Positions 53,533 through 62,546 are shown, numbered from the stretch's first letter. The stretch: 64,000 bases of DNA from Paenibacillus phytorum (GCF_013141715.1 NZ_WHOA01000190.1:62001-126000); one strand, 5' to 3'. Numbers and translations: made by a program. The notes: generated from the letters alone by a model not told the origin.

Positions 53533-54915
53533 ATGAGTGCAGGATTAGAGTTATACAGCGAATCCGCCTCCATTGATCCGCATGATGATAAGGCCGTTCG
53601 CCGGATGATTTTCAAACTGGCAGGTCCATCTTTGACGGAAATGCTGCTCATGAATATGACCCAAATGGTGATGATGATCCTGGTTGGACACCTTGGGGCC
53701 ATTGCCGTGGCGGCTGTGGGCTTAACAAGCCAACCTTATTTATTACTGACTGTCCTTTTTGCAGCGCTCAATACGGGTACAACGGTTATCGTCGCCCGTT
53801 CCACGGGAGCGGGGAAGATGGGGGATGCGAATCTGGCCGCAGGGCAATCGCTTCTGCTCGGTACCGTCCTGTCTGTCCTTATTGTAGCGCTTGGAGTCAC
53901 CTTTGCGGAGAGCATGCTCCATTTGATGGGAGCCAGCGCTGAGGTGGTTCAATATGGATTGCCATATGCGAAATTAATGTTTTTCTCCATTGGCTTCTCC
54001 TCTATATCGTCAGCTTTATCCGCAATTCTGCGAGGAGCGGGAGACACACGGACTCCGATGAAAATCAACGTGATGTCAGGATGCGTCAATGTTATCCTCG
54101 GGTTCGTGTTGATTTACAGTCACCTCGATTTTCCGCAAATGGGCATTACGGGGGCGGCCATCGCTACCTTAGTGGTCCAGACCGGGTCTATGATTTGCTT
54201 TATAGCCGTCATGTTCAGCGGAAGATTTGCCGTCCGTATTGGCTGGTCAGATATAAGCCGATTGGATAAGGCTATGATCAGCCGCATGTTGAAGATAGGG
54301 ATACCGAGCAGTCTTGAGCAGCTTATTATGCGATTAGGGATTATGACGTTTGTGAAAATCTGTGCTGGACTTGGGACCGTTGCCGTCGCGGCATCACAGA
54401 TTGTAACGAGCATAATCGGGATATCGTTTATGCCAGGTGCTGCTTTTGCCATCGCAGCCTCTACGCTAGTTGGGCAAACCCTAGGCGTTAGCAAACCTGA
54501 TCTGGCCGAACGTTATGTGTGGCAAGTCAGAAAGTACGGCATGTTCGTGGCCGGGTTTATGGGAGCGCTTTTCATCTTGCTTGCTCCCCTTATCCTCATG
54601 CTATATACGAATGACGAGACGATCATTCGCGAAGGGGCTTGGGCACTTCGGATCGTAGGTTTTATCCAAGTTTCTCAAATTTCGCAATTTGTTCTTGGAG
54701 GAGCGTTAAGAGGAGCAGGAGATACCCGGTACCCCTTATATTCGACATTCATTGGCGTGTGGGGAATTAGGGTTGTGCTTAGTTATTTATTTGTTTACGT
54801 CTTTCATTGGGGCATGATCGGTTTATGGAGTGCCGTTGCTTGTGATCAATTTCTTAGGTCTAATTTGATTTATTTTAGGTTCAAACGCGGGGCTTGGAAG
54901 CATCTAAAGATTTAA
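53533..54915 (+). CDS. MATE family efflux transporter
   Basis: 460 residues from the ATG at 53533, with a weak ribosome-binding site 13 bp after the GH4 gene. Twelve helices in two homologous halves: GPSLTEMLLMNMTQMVMMIL in the first, GIPSSLEQLIMRLGIMTFVK in the second, with ILRGAGDTRTPMKINV and LRGAGDTRYPLYST repeats. MATE proteins export cationic drugs using Na+ or H+. Finding one inside a sugar-degradation operon is unusual and may mean export of a toxic aglycone. Confidence 0.88.
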   Translation: MSAGLELYSESASIDPHDDKAVRRMIFKLAGPSLTEMLLMNMTQMVMMILVGHLGAIAVAAVGLTSQPYLLLTVLFAALNTGTTVIVARSTGAGKMGDANLAAGQSLLLGTVLSVLIVALGVTFAESMLHLMGASAEVVQYGLPYAKLMFFSIGFSSISSALSAILRGAGDTRTPMKINVMSGCVNVILGFVLIYSHLDFPQMGITGAAIATLVVQTGSMICFIAVMFSGRFAVRIGWSDISRLDKAMISRMLKIGIPSSLEQLIMRLGIMTFVKICAGLGTVAVAASQIVTSIIGISFMPGAAFAIAASTLVGQTLGVSKPDLAERYVWQVRKYGMFVAGFMGALFILLAPLILMLYTNDETIIREGAWALRIVGFIQVSQISQFVLGGALRGAGDTRYPLYSTFIGVWGIRVVLSYLFVYVFHWGMIGLWSAVACDQFLRSNLIYFRFKRGAWKHLKI

Positions 54916-54939
54916 TACGCAAAAAGGAGACGCGGAATA

Positions 54940-57150
54940 ATGGGGATTGTGTACGATTCGAATTCGCAAACTTTCCATCTTCAAGGGAAGTCATCGAGCT
55001 ATATCATGCAGCTGATCAAATCCAAATATTTGGCTCACGTTCATTGGGGACGCCAAATACGGGGAACCAATCCGGGGAATTTGCTCGCTATAAGACGTCG
55101 CTGCTCTTTCTCTCCGTCCACGGATCCGAATGATCTTACGCTGTCTTTGGACACATTGCCGCAGGAGTTTCCGGCATATGGTGGCAGTGACTTTCGCGTT
55201 CCAGCCTATCAGGTTCAGTTGGAAGACGGAACGACGGTCAGCGAACTCGTCTATGAGTCCCACCGAATTTACGCGGGAAAAACACCGTTAGAGGGATTGC
55301 CTTCCACCTATACGGAGGATGACAGCGAAGCGGAGAGTATCGATATCGTATTGGTCGATAGGGCGATCGGATTGAAGGCCATTCTCACGTATACCGTATT
55401 TCGTGATTTGGATGCGATAACCCGGTCTGTGCGATTTGTAAATGTGGGTAATCAATCGATCAAGCTGCTTCGAGCATTAAGCTTGGGTATCGATATATCC
55501 CACAGCGATTTCGATATGCTTCATTTATCAGGCACATGGGCGCGTGAACGTCATATCGAAAGACGCCCCATTCTAACAGGCGGGTCTGTCATTGAGAGCC
55601 GCCGGGGGTCTAGCAGCCATTCGCTCAACCCATTTATGGCCCTGCTTTCCAAGCAAGCGGATGAAGACCAAGGAGATGCCTACGGATTCAGTCTTGTCTA
55701 CAGCGGCAGCTTTGTTGCTCAAGCAGAAGTGGATCCTTATGGAACGACCCGTGTAGTGATGGGCATCAACTCGTTTGATTTTTCTTGGCTTTTGGAGCCT
55801 GGACAAACCTTCCAAACGCCGGAGGCGGTTCTCGTCTATTCCTCGGAAGGAATCGGCGGGATGTCGCGCACGTATCACAAGCTGTATCGCACACGGTTAT
55901 GCCGTGGACAATTCCGGGATCGTCACAGGCCGATTCTCATCAACAACTGGGAAGCCACCTATTTTAATTTCAACGCGGATAAAATTGAAGAGCTTGCGCG
56001 AGTTGGCAAAGAGCTCGGTTTAGAGCTTTTAGTGCTGGACGACGGTTGGTTTGGTAAGCGAGACAACGATAAAAGCTCGCTCGGAGATTGGTTCGTTGAT
56101 CGTAACAAGCTCCCACAAGGCATGCCGGATTTGGTAAGCCGAGTGAAGCAGCAAGAGCTGGAGTTCGGTCTATGGTTTGAACCTGAAATGGTATCCCCGG
56201 ACAGCGACCTGTATCGGGCCCATCCCGACTGGTGTTTGCACGTGCCTGGCCGGAGGAGAACTGAAGCGAGGCAGCAGCTGATTCTCGATTATTCACGTCA
56301 AGATGTAAGAGACTACACCGTAACAGTCATCACCGATATTCTTGCGAGCAGTCCCATCACCTATGTGAAATGGGATATGAACCGCAATATGACGGAAATC
56401 GGTTCCGCCAAGCTCCCGCCAGAGCGGCAGCGTGAAACGGCTCATCGTTATATGTTGGGGCTGTATGACGTGTTGGAGCGGATAACTTCCGCGTTTCCGA
56501 GTGTATTGTTCGAAAGCTGTTCCGGAGGTGGCGGGCGGTTCGATCCTGGAATGCTCTACTATATGCCGCAGACGTGGACGAGCGATAATACGGATGCGGT
56601 AGAACGGCTAAAAATTCAATACGGCACAAGTATTGTGTACCCGATCAGCACCATGGGCGCTCATGTTTCCGCAGTCCCTAACCATCAGGTGCACCGTACG
56701 ACGCCGCTCGATATGCGGGGAAATGTAGCAATGTCGGGTAATTTCGGTTATGAGCTGGATTTGACCGCATTTACGGAAGCGGAAAGGGAAGCCGTGAAGA
56801 AGCAAACTGCGCTTTATAAACAATTGCGGCCGCTGATCCAATTCGGCGAATTCTACCGTTTGATCAGCCCGTTTGAACACGTTAGCGCTGCTTGGATGTT
56901 TGTTTCCGAAGATAAGAAGGAAGCGTTGGTTGCTTTTTTCCAAGTGCTGTCAGAGCCGAACGCACCGCTCAGGAAGCTGCGATTAAAGGGGTTAGCGGCA
57001 GAGAACAATTACTTACTGAACGATGCCGAAGACCAGGGCGATGGTGTGGAAATCTTTGGCGGGGATGAGCTTATGCATGTGGGTCTAAATTTGCCGATCT
57101 GGAAAGGCGATTTCCAAAGCCGCCTTTACCGCTTGGAAATGGAGGAATAA
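54940..57150 (+). CDS. GH36 alpha-galactosidase
   Basis: 736 residues, the normal length for tetrameric bacterial GH36 enzymes (AgaN/RafA type). Hydrolyses terminal alpha-galactosyl residues of raffinose-family sugars and melibiose. The catalytic nucleophile is the Asp in YVKWDMNR and the acid/base is the Asp in TWTSDNTDA. Other family blocks: LLVLDDGWFGKRDND, GLWFEPEMVSPDSDLY, FESCSGGGGRFD and MGAHVSAVPNHQ. No signal peptide, so cytoplasmic. Follows the MATE gene by 24 bp. Confidence 0.93.
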   Translation: MGIVYDSNSQTFHLQGKSSSYIMQLIKSKYLAHVHWGRQIRGTNPGNLLAIRRRCSFSPSTDPNDLTLSLDTLPQEFPAYGGSDFRVPAYQVQLEDGTTVSELVYESHRIYAGKTPLEGLPSTYTEDDSEAESIDIVLVDRAIGLKAILTYTVFRDLDAITRSVRFVNVGNQSIKLLRALSLGIDISHSDFDMLHLSGTWARERHIERRPILTGGSVIESRRGSSSHSLNPFMALLSKQADEDQGDAYGFSLVYSGSFVAQAEVDPYGTTRVVMGINSFDFSWLLEPGQTFQTPEAVLVYSSEGIGGMSRTYHKLYRTRLCRGQFRDRHRPILINNWEATYFNFNADKIEELARVGKELGLELLVLDDGWFGKRDNDKSSLGDWFVDRNKLPQGMPDLVSRVKQQELEFGLWFEPEMVSPDSDLYRAHPDWCLHVPGRRRTEARQQLILDYSRQDVRDYTVTVITDILASSPITYVKWDMNRNMTEIGSAKLPPERQRETAHRYMLGLYDVLERITSAFPSVLFESCSGGGGRFDPGMLYYMPQTWTSDNTDAVERLKIQYGTSIVYPISTMGAHVSAVPNHQVHRTTPLDMRGNVAMSGNFGYELDLTAFTEAEREAVKKQTALYKQLRPLIQFGEFYRLISPFEHVSAAWMFVSEDKKEALVAFFQVLSEPNAPLRKLRLKGLAAENNYLLNDAEDQGDGVEIFGGDELMHVGLNLPIWKGDFQSRLYRLEMEE

Positions 57151-57154
57151 CAAG

Positions 57155-57526
57155 ATGAAAAAGCTGCGTTTGAGCGATTTACAGGATAAGAATAACGGCC
57201 ACATTTTGCAGGATGTATTACCAGGTGCTTATTTATCTTCAGGAGGTCTTTCTTTCGCGAAACGGGGAGAGCGCAGTCATACAAATGATGGACCGGGTGG
57301 AAGGGACTATCATGTCCACGGAGATTGTGAAGCGTTCATTATTTTGCAGGGAACTGGAACGATGGAAATTAACGGTGAGCATATTCCGGTGACAACCGGG
57401 GATATCGTGATTGTTGAACCAGGTGAGGATCATCACCTTAATTCGAGTGAGGACGACCCGATTGTCACCGTGTGGTGTCATGCAGGCCCGAATCGTCATA
57501 AGAATCAGCAGGAGGACGCAGTATGA
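57155..57526 (+). CDS. Cupin domain protein
   Basis: 123 residues. Cupin motif 1 is YHVHGDCEAFIILQGTG (HxH..E) and motif 2 is GEDHHLNSSEDDP, so a metal site is likely. Small single-domain cupins of this kind in sugar operons are often sugar-binding or isomerase-like. It overlaps the next gene by 4 bp (ATGA) and starts 4 bp after the GH36 gene. Specific function unknown. Confidence 0.82.
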   Translation: MKKLRLSDLQDKNNGHILQDVLPGAYLSSGGLSFAKRGERSHTNDGPGGRDYHVHGDCEAFIILQGTGTMEINGEHIPVTTGDIVIVEPGEDHHLNSSEDDPIVTVWCHAGPNRHKNQQEDAV

Positions 57527-59301
57527 ACAAAATCATAAACACGGATACTCATACCTTTACTTTATCGGGTGAGGATCATGGGTTTACCGTCACGCTGTTT
57601 ACGAAAAAGCTGCAAGAGGGAATCGATCTCATCACGCTACAATTTGAAGCGGAGGAGGCGCTGACGCCTCCCGTTTTTACGTTTGGTTGGTCGCATCCTG
57701 CCTGTGATATTCAAGGCAGCTGGCATCCGGCCCAGGACCGAAATAAGAGCTTTAAGGCCGACTGGATGCGCACGTTACGTTCCAATGCGGCTGCGTCTGC
57801 TCCGGTTTATTCCTTGTTTAATAGCGTGGGTCGCAATAGGCTGACATTTGCTTATTCGGATGCACTTAACACGGTGCACTATTCGGGAGGTATTAGCGAG
57901 GAAACGGCTGATTTCCATTGCCGCGTTCAATTGTTTACAGAAACGACCGCACCTTTCACATCATATGAGGCAAAGCTTCTCGTAGATACGAGAGATATTC
58001 CTTATTATGAAAGCCTTCAGGGCGTTCAAGAGTGGTGGAGCGCCATGTCGGAATATCGTCCGGCGTTCGTTCCTGCGGCTGCCAAAGAACCGATGTATTC
58101 GACCTGGTACAGTATGCATCAGAATGTAACAGACGCACATATCGAGGAGCAGTGCCGCTTGGCCAAGAAGCTGGGGATGGAAGCTGTCATTGTGGACGAC
58201 GGCTGGCAGACGTCAGATAACCAACGAGGATATGCCTACTGCGGCGATTGGGAGACATTTGAGGGCAAGTTCCCCGATATGAAGCGGCATGTTGATGCGG
58301 TTCATGAGCTGGGCATGAAATTTATCCTCTGGTACTCGGTACCTTTTATCGGTAAATACAGTAAGGTGTGGGATCGATTCAAAGATAAGATTCTGCGATT
58401 TAACGAAAATCATGGGGCAGCCGTGCTCGATCCGAGATACCCTGATGTTCGAGAGTATATCATAAATAAATATGAAGAAGCGGTGAAAGAATGGGGCTTG
58501 GACGGCTTCAAGCTTGATTTCATTGATACGTTCTATTCGCCGGAGCTTCAGCTTCCCTCAATAGTCCCCGGCAAGGATTATGAGTCCATACCTGAAGCCG
58601 TTGACCGTCTATTGACGGACTCTATCGGTAGATTGAGAGAATTGAACCCCGATATCATGATCGAATTCCGCCAGATGTATATCGGTCCTGCCATGCGCAA
58701 ATACGGCAATATGTTCCGTGCAGCCGATTGTCCGAACGACAGCATCCAGAACCGAGTGCGTACGTTGGACATCAGGCTGATTTGCGGAGATACCGCTGCT
58801 CATGCGGATATGATCATGTGGCATCCGGAGGAACCCGTGGAAAGCGCAGCCTTACAGTTAATTAATTGTCTATTTTCGGTGCCTCAAGTATCGGTCCTCT
58901 TGGATAAGCTGCCTGCTAATCATTTGAGGATGCTCGAATACTGGCTTTCCTTCTGGAAGGAGAACCGTGATCTGTTGTTAGACGGCCCGATTGAGCCTAT
59001 GAATCCGGAGCTGTTGTATCCGCTAGTCCGTGCCTTTAAAGAGGATAGAGGGATTATTGTCGCTTATCATGAGCGAATTGTGCCAATAGATGCAGGAGCG
59101 CCAGTGTCCGAGTGGACTTTGGTGAACGGTAGAAGACAGGATGGACTCTATCTAGAGGTAACTGGTGAAGTTGGAGCAGCGAAAGTAATTATTAAAAATT
59201 GCTGCGGAGACATTGTAGAGGAGCTGTCTGCCATGTTGACTACAGGCATTCATAAGCTTGCGGTTCCAGCTTCAGGTCTTGCAACTATCTCCATTTTATA
59301 G
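57523..59301 (+). CDS. Second clan GH-D glycosidase (GH36-like alpha-galactosidase)
   Basis: 592 residues. A beta-sandwich N-terminus is followed by a (beta/alpha)8 barrel: STWYSMHQNVTDAHIEEQ, AVIVDDGWQTSDNQRGY, KFILWYSVPFIG, and WGLDGFKLDFIDTF, where the KxD Asp is the probable nucleophile. The acid/base is probably the Asp in FRAADCPNDS. Clearly different from the classic GH36 enzyme two genes upstream, so the operon has two clan-D enzymes plus a GH4. No signal peptide. Confidence 0.83.
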   Translation: MNKIINTDTHTFTLSGEDHGFTVTLFTKKLQEGIDLITLQFEAEEALTPPVFTFGWSHPACDIQGSWHPAQDRNKSFKADWMRTLRSNAAASAPVYSLFNSVGRNRLTFAYSDALNTVHYSGGISEETADFHCRVQLFTETTAPFTSYEAKLLVDTRDIPYYESLQGVQEWWSAMSEYRPAFVPAAAKEPMYSTWYSMHQNVTDAHIEEQCRLAKKLGMEAVIVDDGWQTSDNQRGYAYCGDWETFEGKFPDMKRHVDAVHELGMKFILWYSVPFIGKYSKVWDRFKDKILRFNENHGAAVLDPRYPDVREYIINKYEEAVKEWGLDGFKLDFIDTFYSPELQLPSIVPGKDYESIPEAVDRLLTDSIGRLRELNPDIMIEFRQMYIGPAMRKYGNMFRAADCPNDSIQNRVRTLDIRLICGDTAAHADMIMWHPEEPVESAALQLINCLFSVPQVSVLLDKLPANHLRMLEYWLSFWKENRDLLLDGPIEPMNPELLYPLVRAFKEDRGIIVAYHERIVPIDAGAPVSEWTLVNGRRQDGLYLEVTGEVGAAKVIIKNCCGDIVEELSAMLTTGIHKLAVPASGLATISIL

Positions 59302-59339
59302 AACCGGAAATGATAGCACGCACATTAGGAGGATCATCG

Positions 59340-60332
59340 ATGAACTATTTGGCTAATGAAGGAAGATATGCAGAAATGCCGTATAACCGAAGCGGAAAGA
59401 GCGGTCTTAAGCTGCCTCCGATCTCTTTTGGATTATGGCATAATTTTGGAAGTGTCGATCTATTCGAGAACAGCAGGGCCCTAGCGCGCCATGCGTTTGA
59501 TTTGGGGATTACCCATTTCGATCTTGCGAATAATTATGGTCCATCGGCAGGCTCTGCGGAGGAAACGTTCGGACAAATTCTGAAGAAGGATCTTCACCCT
59601 TACCGTGATGAGCTGATCATTGCGACCAAAGCCGGCTATCGCATGTGGGACGGTCCTTATGGGGAGCGGGGCTCCCGCAAAAGCATGCTAGCCAGCCTCG
59701 ACCAGAGCTTAAAACGACTTGGCATGGACTATGTCGATATTTATTATTCGCACCGGTTTGACGCTGAGACTCCTCTGGAAGAAACAATGAGTGCCTTGGA
59801 TCAGGCTGTACGGCAAGGAAAAGCGCTGTATGTGGGTGTGTCCAACTATAATGCGGAGCAAACGGAGCAAGCAGCAGCTATATTGAAGGGTCTCGGCACT
59901 CCATTCATCATTCATCAAGTACATTATTCGATGTTTGAAAGACGGTTGGAGCAGGGTCTGCAAGACATTTTGGCAAGAGAAGGCGTGGGGTCAATCGCTT
60001 ATAGCCCTCTAGCCAGAGGACTGCTGACGGATCGTTATTTGGAAAACATTCCGGCAGATTCCCGTGCGGCAGGTGGCAGTGTGTTCCTAAGGCCAGAGGA
60101 TATTACCGAGGAAAAGATCGCAAAGTCGCGACTTCTGAATAAACTAGCTCAGGAACGCGGGCAAAGCCTTGCCCAAATGGCTTTAGTTTGGGTTCTTCGC
60201 AAGGGATATGTTACCTCCGCATTAATTGGTGCAAGTAAAGTGAGTCAACTTGACGATAATGTAGCAGCTTTGAAGCAGCCTACTTTCACTCAGGAAGAAT
60301 TGGATCTTATCGATCAAATTCTTGGGGGTTGA
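59340..60332 (+). CDS. Aldo/keto reductase (YghZ-type)
   Basis: 330 residues from the ATG at 59340, nine bases after AGGAGG; an in-frame ATG at 59310 is less well placed. AKR catalytic residues: Asp in ITHFDLANNYG, Tyr a few residues on, Lys in IIATKAGY and His in YYSHRFD. The YghZ group reduces L-glyceraldehyde-3-phosphate and methylglyoxal; here it may reduce an aldose or alduronate from the operon's substrate. Last gene before a terminator. Confidence 0.87.
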   Translation: MNYLANEGRYAEMPYNRSGKSGLKLPPISFGLWHNFGSVDLFENSRALARHAFDLGITHFDLANNYGPSAGSAEETFGQILKKDLHPYRDELIIATKAGYRMWDGPYGERGSRKSMLASLDQSLKRLGMDYVDIYYSHRFDAETPLEETMSALDQAVRQGKALYVGVSNYNAEQTEQAAAILKGLGTPFIIHQVHYSMFERRLEQGLQDILAREGVGSIAYSPLARGLLTDRYLENIPADSRAAGGSVFLRPEDITEEKIAKSRLLNKLAQERGQSLAQMALVWVLRKGYVTSALIGASKVSQLDDNVAALKQPTFTQEELDLIDQILGG

Positions 60333-60350
60333 AGTGAGTAACATACATGT

Positions 60351-60393
60351 AAGAGCCCGGTTAGAGCGATTCCGTTCCTCCCGGGCTTTTCGC
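60351..60393 (+). terminator. Terminator of the alpha-galactoside operon
   Basis: AAGAGCCCGG pairs with CCGGGCTTTT, with a long loop, and is followed by CGC rather than a longer T-tract. Confidence 0.75.
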
Positions 60394-60434
60394 ATTACCA
60401 TTCAACCAGACAATGACGATGGTGACAATCTGCC

Positions 60435-60575
60435 ATGTCTTATCAACGGAGGAAGATCATTTCAGCCTTGCTCTTTGCAGGGATTGCTCTAGTGGGAACC
60501 GAAGTATACGGAGCTATGGAAAAGCCTCATTATCAAAGACAGAAGAGGGTTGTGTATGCTAATCCGATTGAATAA
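60435..60575 (+). CDS. Possible 46-residue small protein overlapping the BASS transporter start
   Basis: The frame reads MSYQRRKIISALLFAGIALV, then GTEVYGAMEKPHYQRQKRVV and YANPIE. A basic start and hydrophobic stretch resemble a signal peptide. A weak GGTGAC lies upstream. It overlaps the first 20 bases of the next gene. It could be a translational leader or a chance frame. Confidence 0.3.
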   Translation: MSYQRRKIISALLFAGIALVGTEVYGAMEKPHYQRQKRVVYANPIE

Positions 60576-61518
60576 AGTACTTGAAAAAGCGATGCCTTTT
60601 GTAACGCCATCTGCAGTTATTGTTGGGTTAATTTGCTCAGCTTGGCTGCATCATCTTAGCTTTCTAGTACCTTGGATATTTGCTGCAATGACGTTTGCTG
60701 GAAGCATTGGATCTAATTTTAAGGATTTACGTAAGGTGATGATGCACCCGTTGCCGATTATAGCCAATTTTATCATTTTGCACCTTGCGATGCCGATACT
60801 GGGATGGGCGGCCGGTTCGATATTTTTCCCGGGTGATGATTTGACACAGACTGGATTTGTGCTTCTGTTCGTTATTCCTACCGGGGTTGTCAGCTTGGTG
60901 TGGGTTACTATATACGGGGGTAATATAGCGCTCACTCTGGCGCTCATCTTGCTGGACACGCTTCTATCTCCATTGATTGTGCCGCTTAGTCTCTCTCTTA
61001 TCGTTGGGGCTAAGGTGCATATGGACCCATGGGATATTATGAGTGGGTTATTCTTAATGGTTGTGATCCCGTCATTAATTGGCATGCTGCTTAATCAATG
61101 GACAAAAGGCAGAATTAAAACAACCTGGGGACCGAGGTTGGCACCCTTTTCGAAAATAGGACTTTTTGTAGTTGTCGCGATTAATTCTTCAGTCATAGCT
61201 CCCTATCTGAAAGACATGAATGGTCAGTTGGTTAAAGTCATTGTTCTTGCTTTCGCATGTGCAACTATCGGTTATTTGGCAGGATGGCTTGTGTCCCGGA
61301 TGATGAGGTGGGACCGCGAAGTCACAATTGCCCTCACCTTCAATTCGGGGATGCGAAACCTGAGTGCGGGTGCAGTGCTCGCTATCAGCTTTTTTCCGCC
61401 GCCTGTTGCGCTTCCGGTTGTCGCAGGTATGCTGTTTCAACAAATCCTGGCGGCTTTATATGGGCAGCGTCTGGCTAAGAGGTATGGCTTGAACGCTCAT
61501 ACAGCCAAGGCAGCCTAA
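60556..61518 (+). CDS. Bile acid:sodium symporter (BASS) family transporter
   Basis: 320 residues from the ATG at 60556, behind AGAAGAGGG. About ten helices are predicted. BASS blocks: AAMTFAGSIGSNFKDLRKVM, GFVLLFVIPTGVVSLVW and the helix pair near ALTFNSGMRNLSAGAVLAIS. Bacterial BASS proteins carry organic anions or pantoate-like acids; the substrate here is unknown. Monocistronic, with a terminator downstream. Confidence 0.85.
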   Translation: MLIRLNKVLEKAMPFVTPSAVIVGLICSAWLHHLSFLVPWIFAAMTFAGSIGSNFKDLRKVMMHPLPIIANFIILHLAMPILGWAAGSIFFPGDDLTQTGFVLLFVIPTGVVSLVWVTIYGGNIALTLALILLDTLLSPLIVPLSLSLIVGAKVHMDPWDIMSGLFLMVVIPSLIGMLLNQWTKGRIKTTWGPRLAPFSKIGLFVVVAINSSVIAPYLKDMNGQLVKVIVLAFACATIGYLAGWLVSRMMRWDREVTIALTFNSGMRNLSAGAVLAISFFPPPVALPVVAGMLFQQILAALYGQRLAKRYGLNAHTAKAA

Positions 61519-61572
61519 AGAAAACGAGGCTTCGCTTGGAAAGAATGAGGTTATATTGGAAAAGTAAGCAAA

Positions 61573-61606
61573 AAGTGCTCTGACCAAAATGATCAGAGCC
61601 TTTTTG
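61573..61606 (+). terminator. Terminator after the BASS gene
   Basis: GCTCTGA (61578) and TCAGAGC (61594) with flanking A5 and T5 form a short stem-loop and T-tract. Confidence 0.8.
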
Positions 61607-61702
61607 TCGTACATGGGGATTCAATGGTGGCGCTGGTTTGCTGCATTTTTTCGTAAAGTTACGTCCGGTAACGGGAACTTGAAATATCAGGTTTGACCCG
61701 CC

Positions 61703-61717
61703 TGATAATGCGTATCA
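61703..61717. promoter_or_regulatory. Fur-box-like palindrome upstream of the TOMM precursor gene
   Basis: TGATAATGCGTATCA matches the 7-1-7 Fur consensus TGATAATNATTATCA at 12 of 14 fixed positions. TTGACC (61693-61698), a possible -35, lies just before it. Nothing else was recognised in the 347-bp gap 61519-61865 apart from the terminator. Confidence 0.4.
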
Positions 61718-61865
61718 TTTGATGAATGGTTTTAGGAAGTATTTTAAAATATAGGCATTTAGATCAGTAACAAGAGCGGAACTAAGTTCATATGTTGTCA
61801 TTGTGTACTCGAATTAATTGGCGGATTTCACAGGCACAACAATTTATTAAACGGAGGTTTGAGCT

Positions 61866-62129
61866 ATGAATGATTTCAAAAATGATCTTCAGAAGTTGAA
61901 TGTTTCCGAGTTCAAGGCGAGCGAGTTGACACCTTGGAACGCTCAAAGCCAGCAAGAGGCTCGATTATGCGTCAATTGCTTTAATTGCGTCAATTGCTTC
62001 AATTGCATCAACTTGAATTGCTTCAATTGTTTCAATTGTCACCAATGCCACAACTGTCACAACTGTCATAATTGCCACAACTGTCACAATTGCCATAACT
62101 GCCATAACTGCCACCATGGAGGACGTTGA
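61866..62129 (+). CDS. Thiazole/oxazole-modified microcin (TOMM) precursor, heterocycloanthracin/sonorensin type
   Basis: 87 residues, with CGGAGGT seven bases before the ATG. The leader (1-34) is NDFKNDLQKLNVSEF, then a TPWN segment and QSQQEARL. The core (35-87) has 16 Cys, one every third residue: first CxN units with V, F or I (C35-C58, with one two-residue insertion NL between C47 and C52), then CHN units (C61-C82), ending HHGGR. Cys at every third position is the hallmark of heterocycloanthracin/sonorensin-type TOMM precursors, in which a YcaO cyclodehydratase and a dehydrogenase turn Cys into thiazoles. The maturation gene lies 540 bp downstream. Confidence 0.85.
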   Translation: MNDFKNDLQKLNVSEFKASELTPWNAQSQQEARLCVNCFNCVNCFNCINLNCFNCFNCHQCHNCHNCHNCHNCHNCHNCHNCHHGGR

Positions 62130-62288
62130 GTTGTTTTTTGCCGATACGGCAATGTTTACGCCCGTTATTTCTAGCTTTCAGACGGAAACACGGACTACTT
62201 AATGAGAAGAGAAATGCACCTGTAGCGACCCAGGCCAACTTAAGAACTTAAGGCTCTGCCTTAGTTTCCTCTATCTAATTTGATTAAA

Positions 62289-62465
62289 AGGAAATAATCC
62301 CGTTAATTTCTTCATTCGATCACCTTTCAACCAATTATCTGGAAACCCTCCTGTTAATTCCTTCAGACTTGTATCATTTGCGGATCTAGTGCCGAATTAG
62401 ATGGAGGTTTTCCAGTTAAGTGACTCATTTCCTCTGCTAACGTAAAATTAGCAGGAGAATTTCCT
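62289..62465. repeat. Four inverted/direct copies of a 20-bp motif at about 51-bp spacing
   Basis: Copies lie at 62290-62310 and 62341-62361 (plus, e.g. GGAAACCCTCCTGTTAATTC) and at 62394-62413 and 62444-62464 (minus). The starts are 51, 53 and 50 bp apart. The last copy contains CTGCTAA-N7-TTAGCAG. The cluster lies between the precursor gene and the maturation gene. The rest of this 539-bp gap holds a small hairpin right after the precursor (62138-62152) and the terminator at 62520. Confidence 0.55.
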
Positions 62466-62519
62466 TGATATGTCCCTAACCTAAGCATATAAATTTTTGT
62501 ATCTCAAGAAAGACCTGTA

Positions 62520-62546
62520 AGCCCCTGCAGCAGCACAGGGGTTTTT
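62520..62546 (+). terminator. Terminator between TOMM precursor and maturation genes
   Basis: CCCCTG (62522-62527) and CAGGGG (62536-62541) with an 8-nt loop are followed by T5. It would separate the abundant precursor transcript from the maturation operon. Confidence 0.7.

Noticed and set aside
61866-62129. Reading the Cys/His-rich protein as a metallothionein
   Set aside because: The strict three-residue period, the leader-like N-terminus and the neighbouring maturation gene fit a TOMM precursor better, although metal binding by the His half remains possible.
62289-62465. CRISPR-like array
   Set aside because: Copies occur on both strands and diverge strongly, so they are dispersed palindromic repeats and not direct CRISPR repeats.
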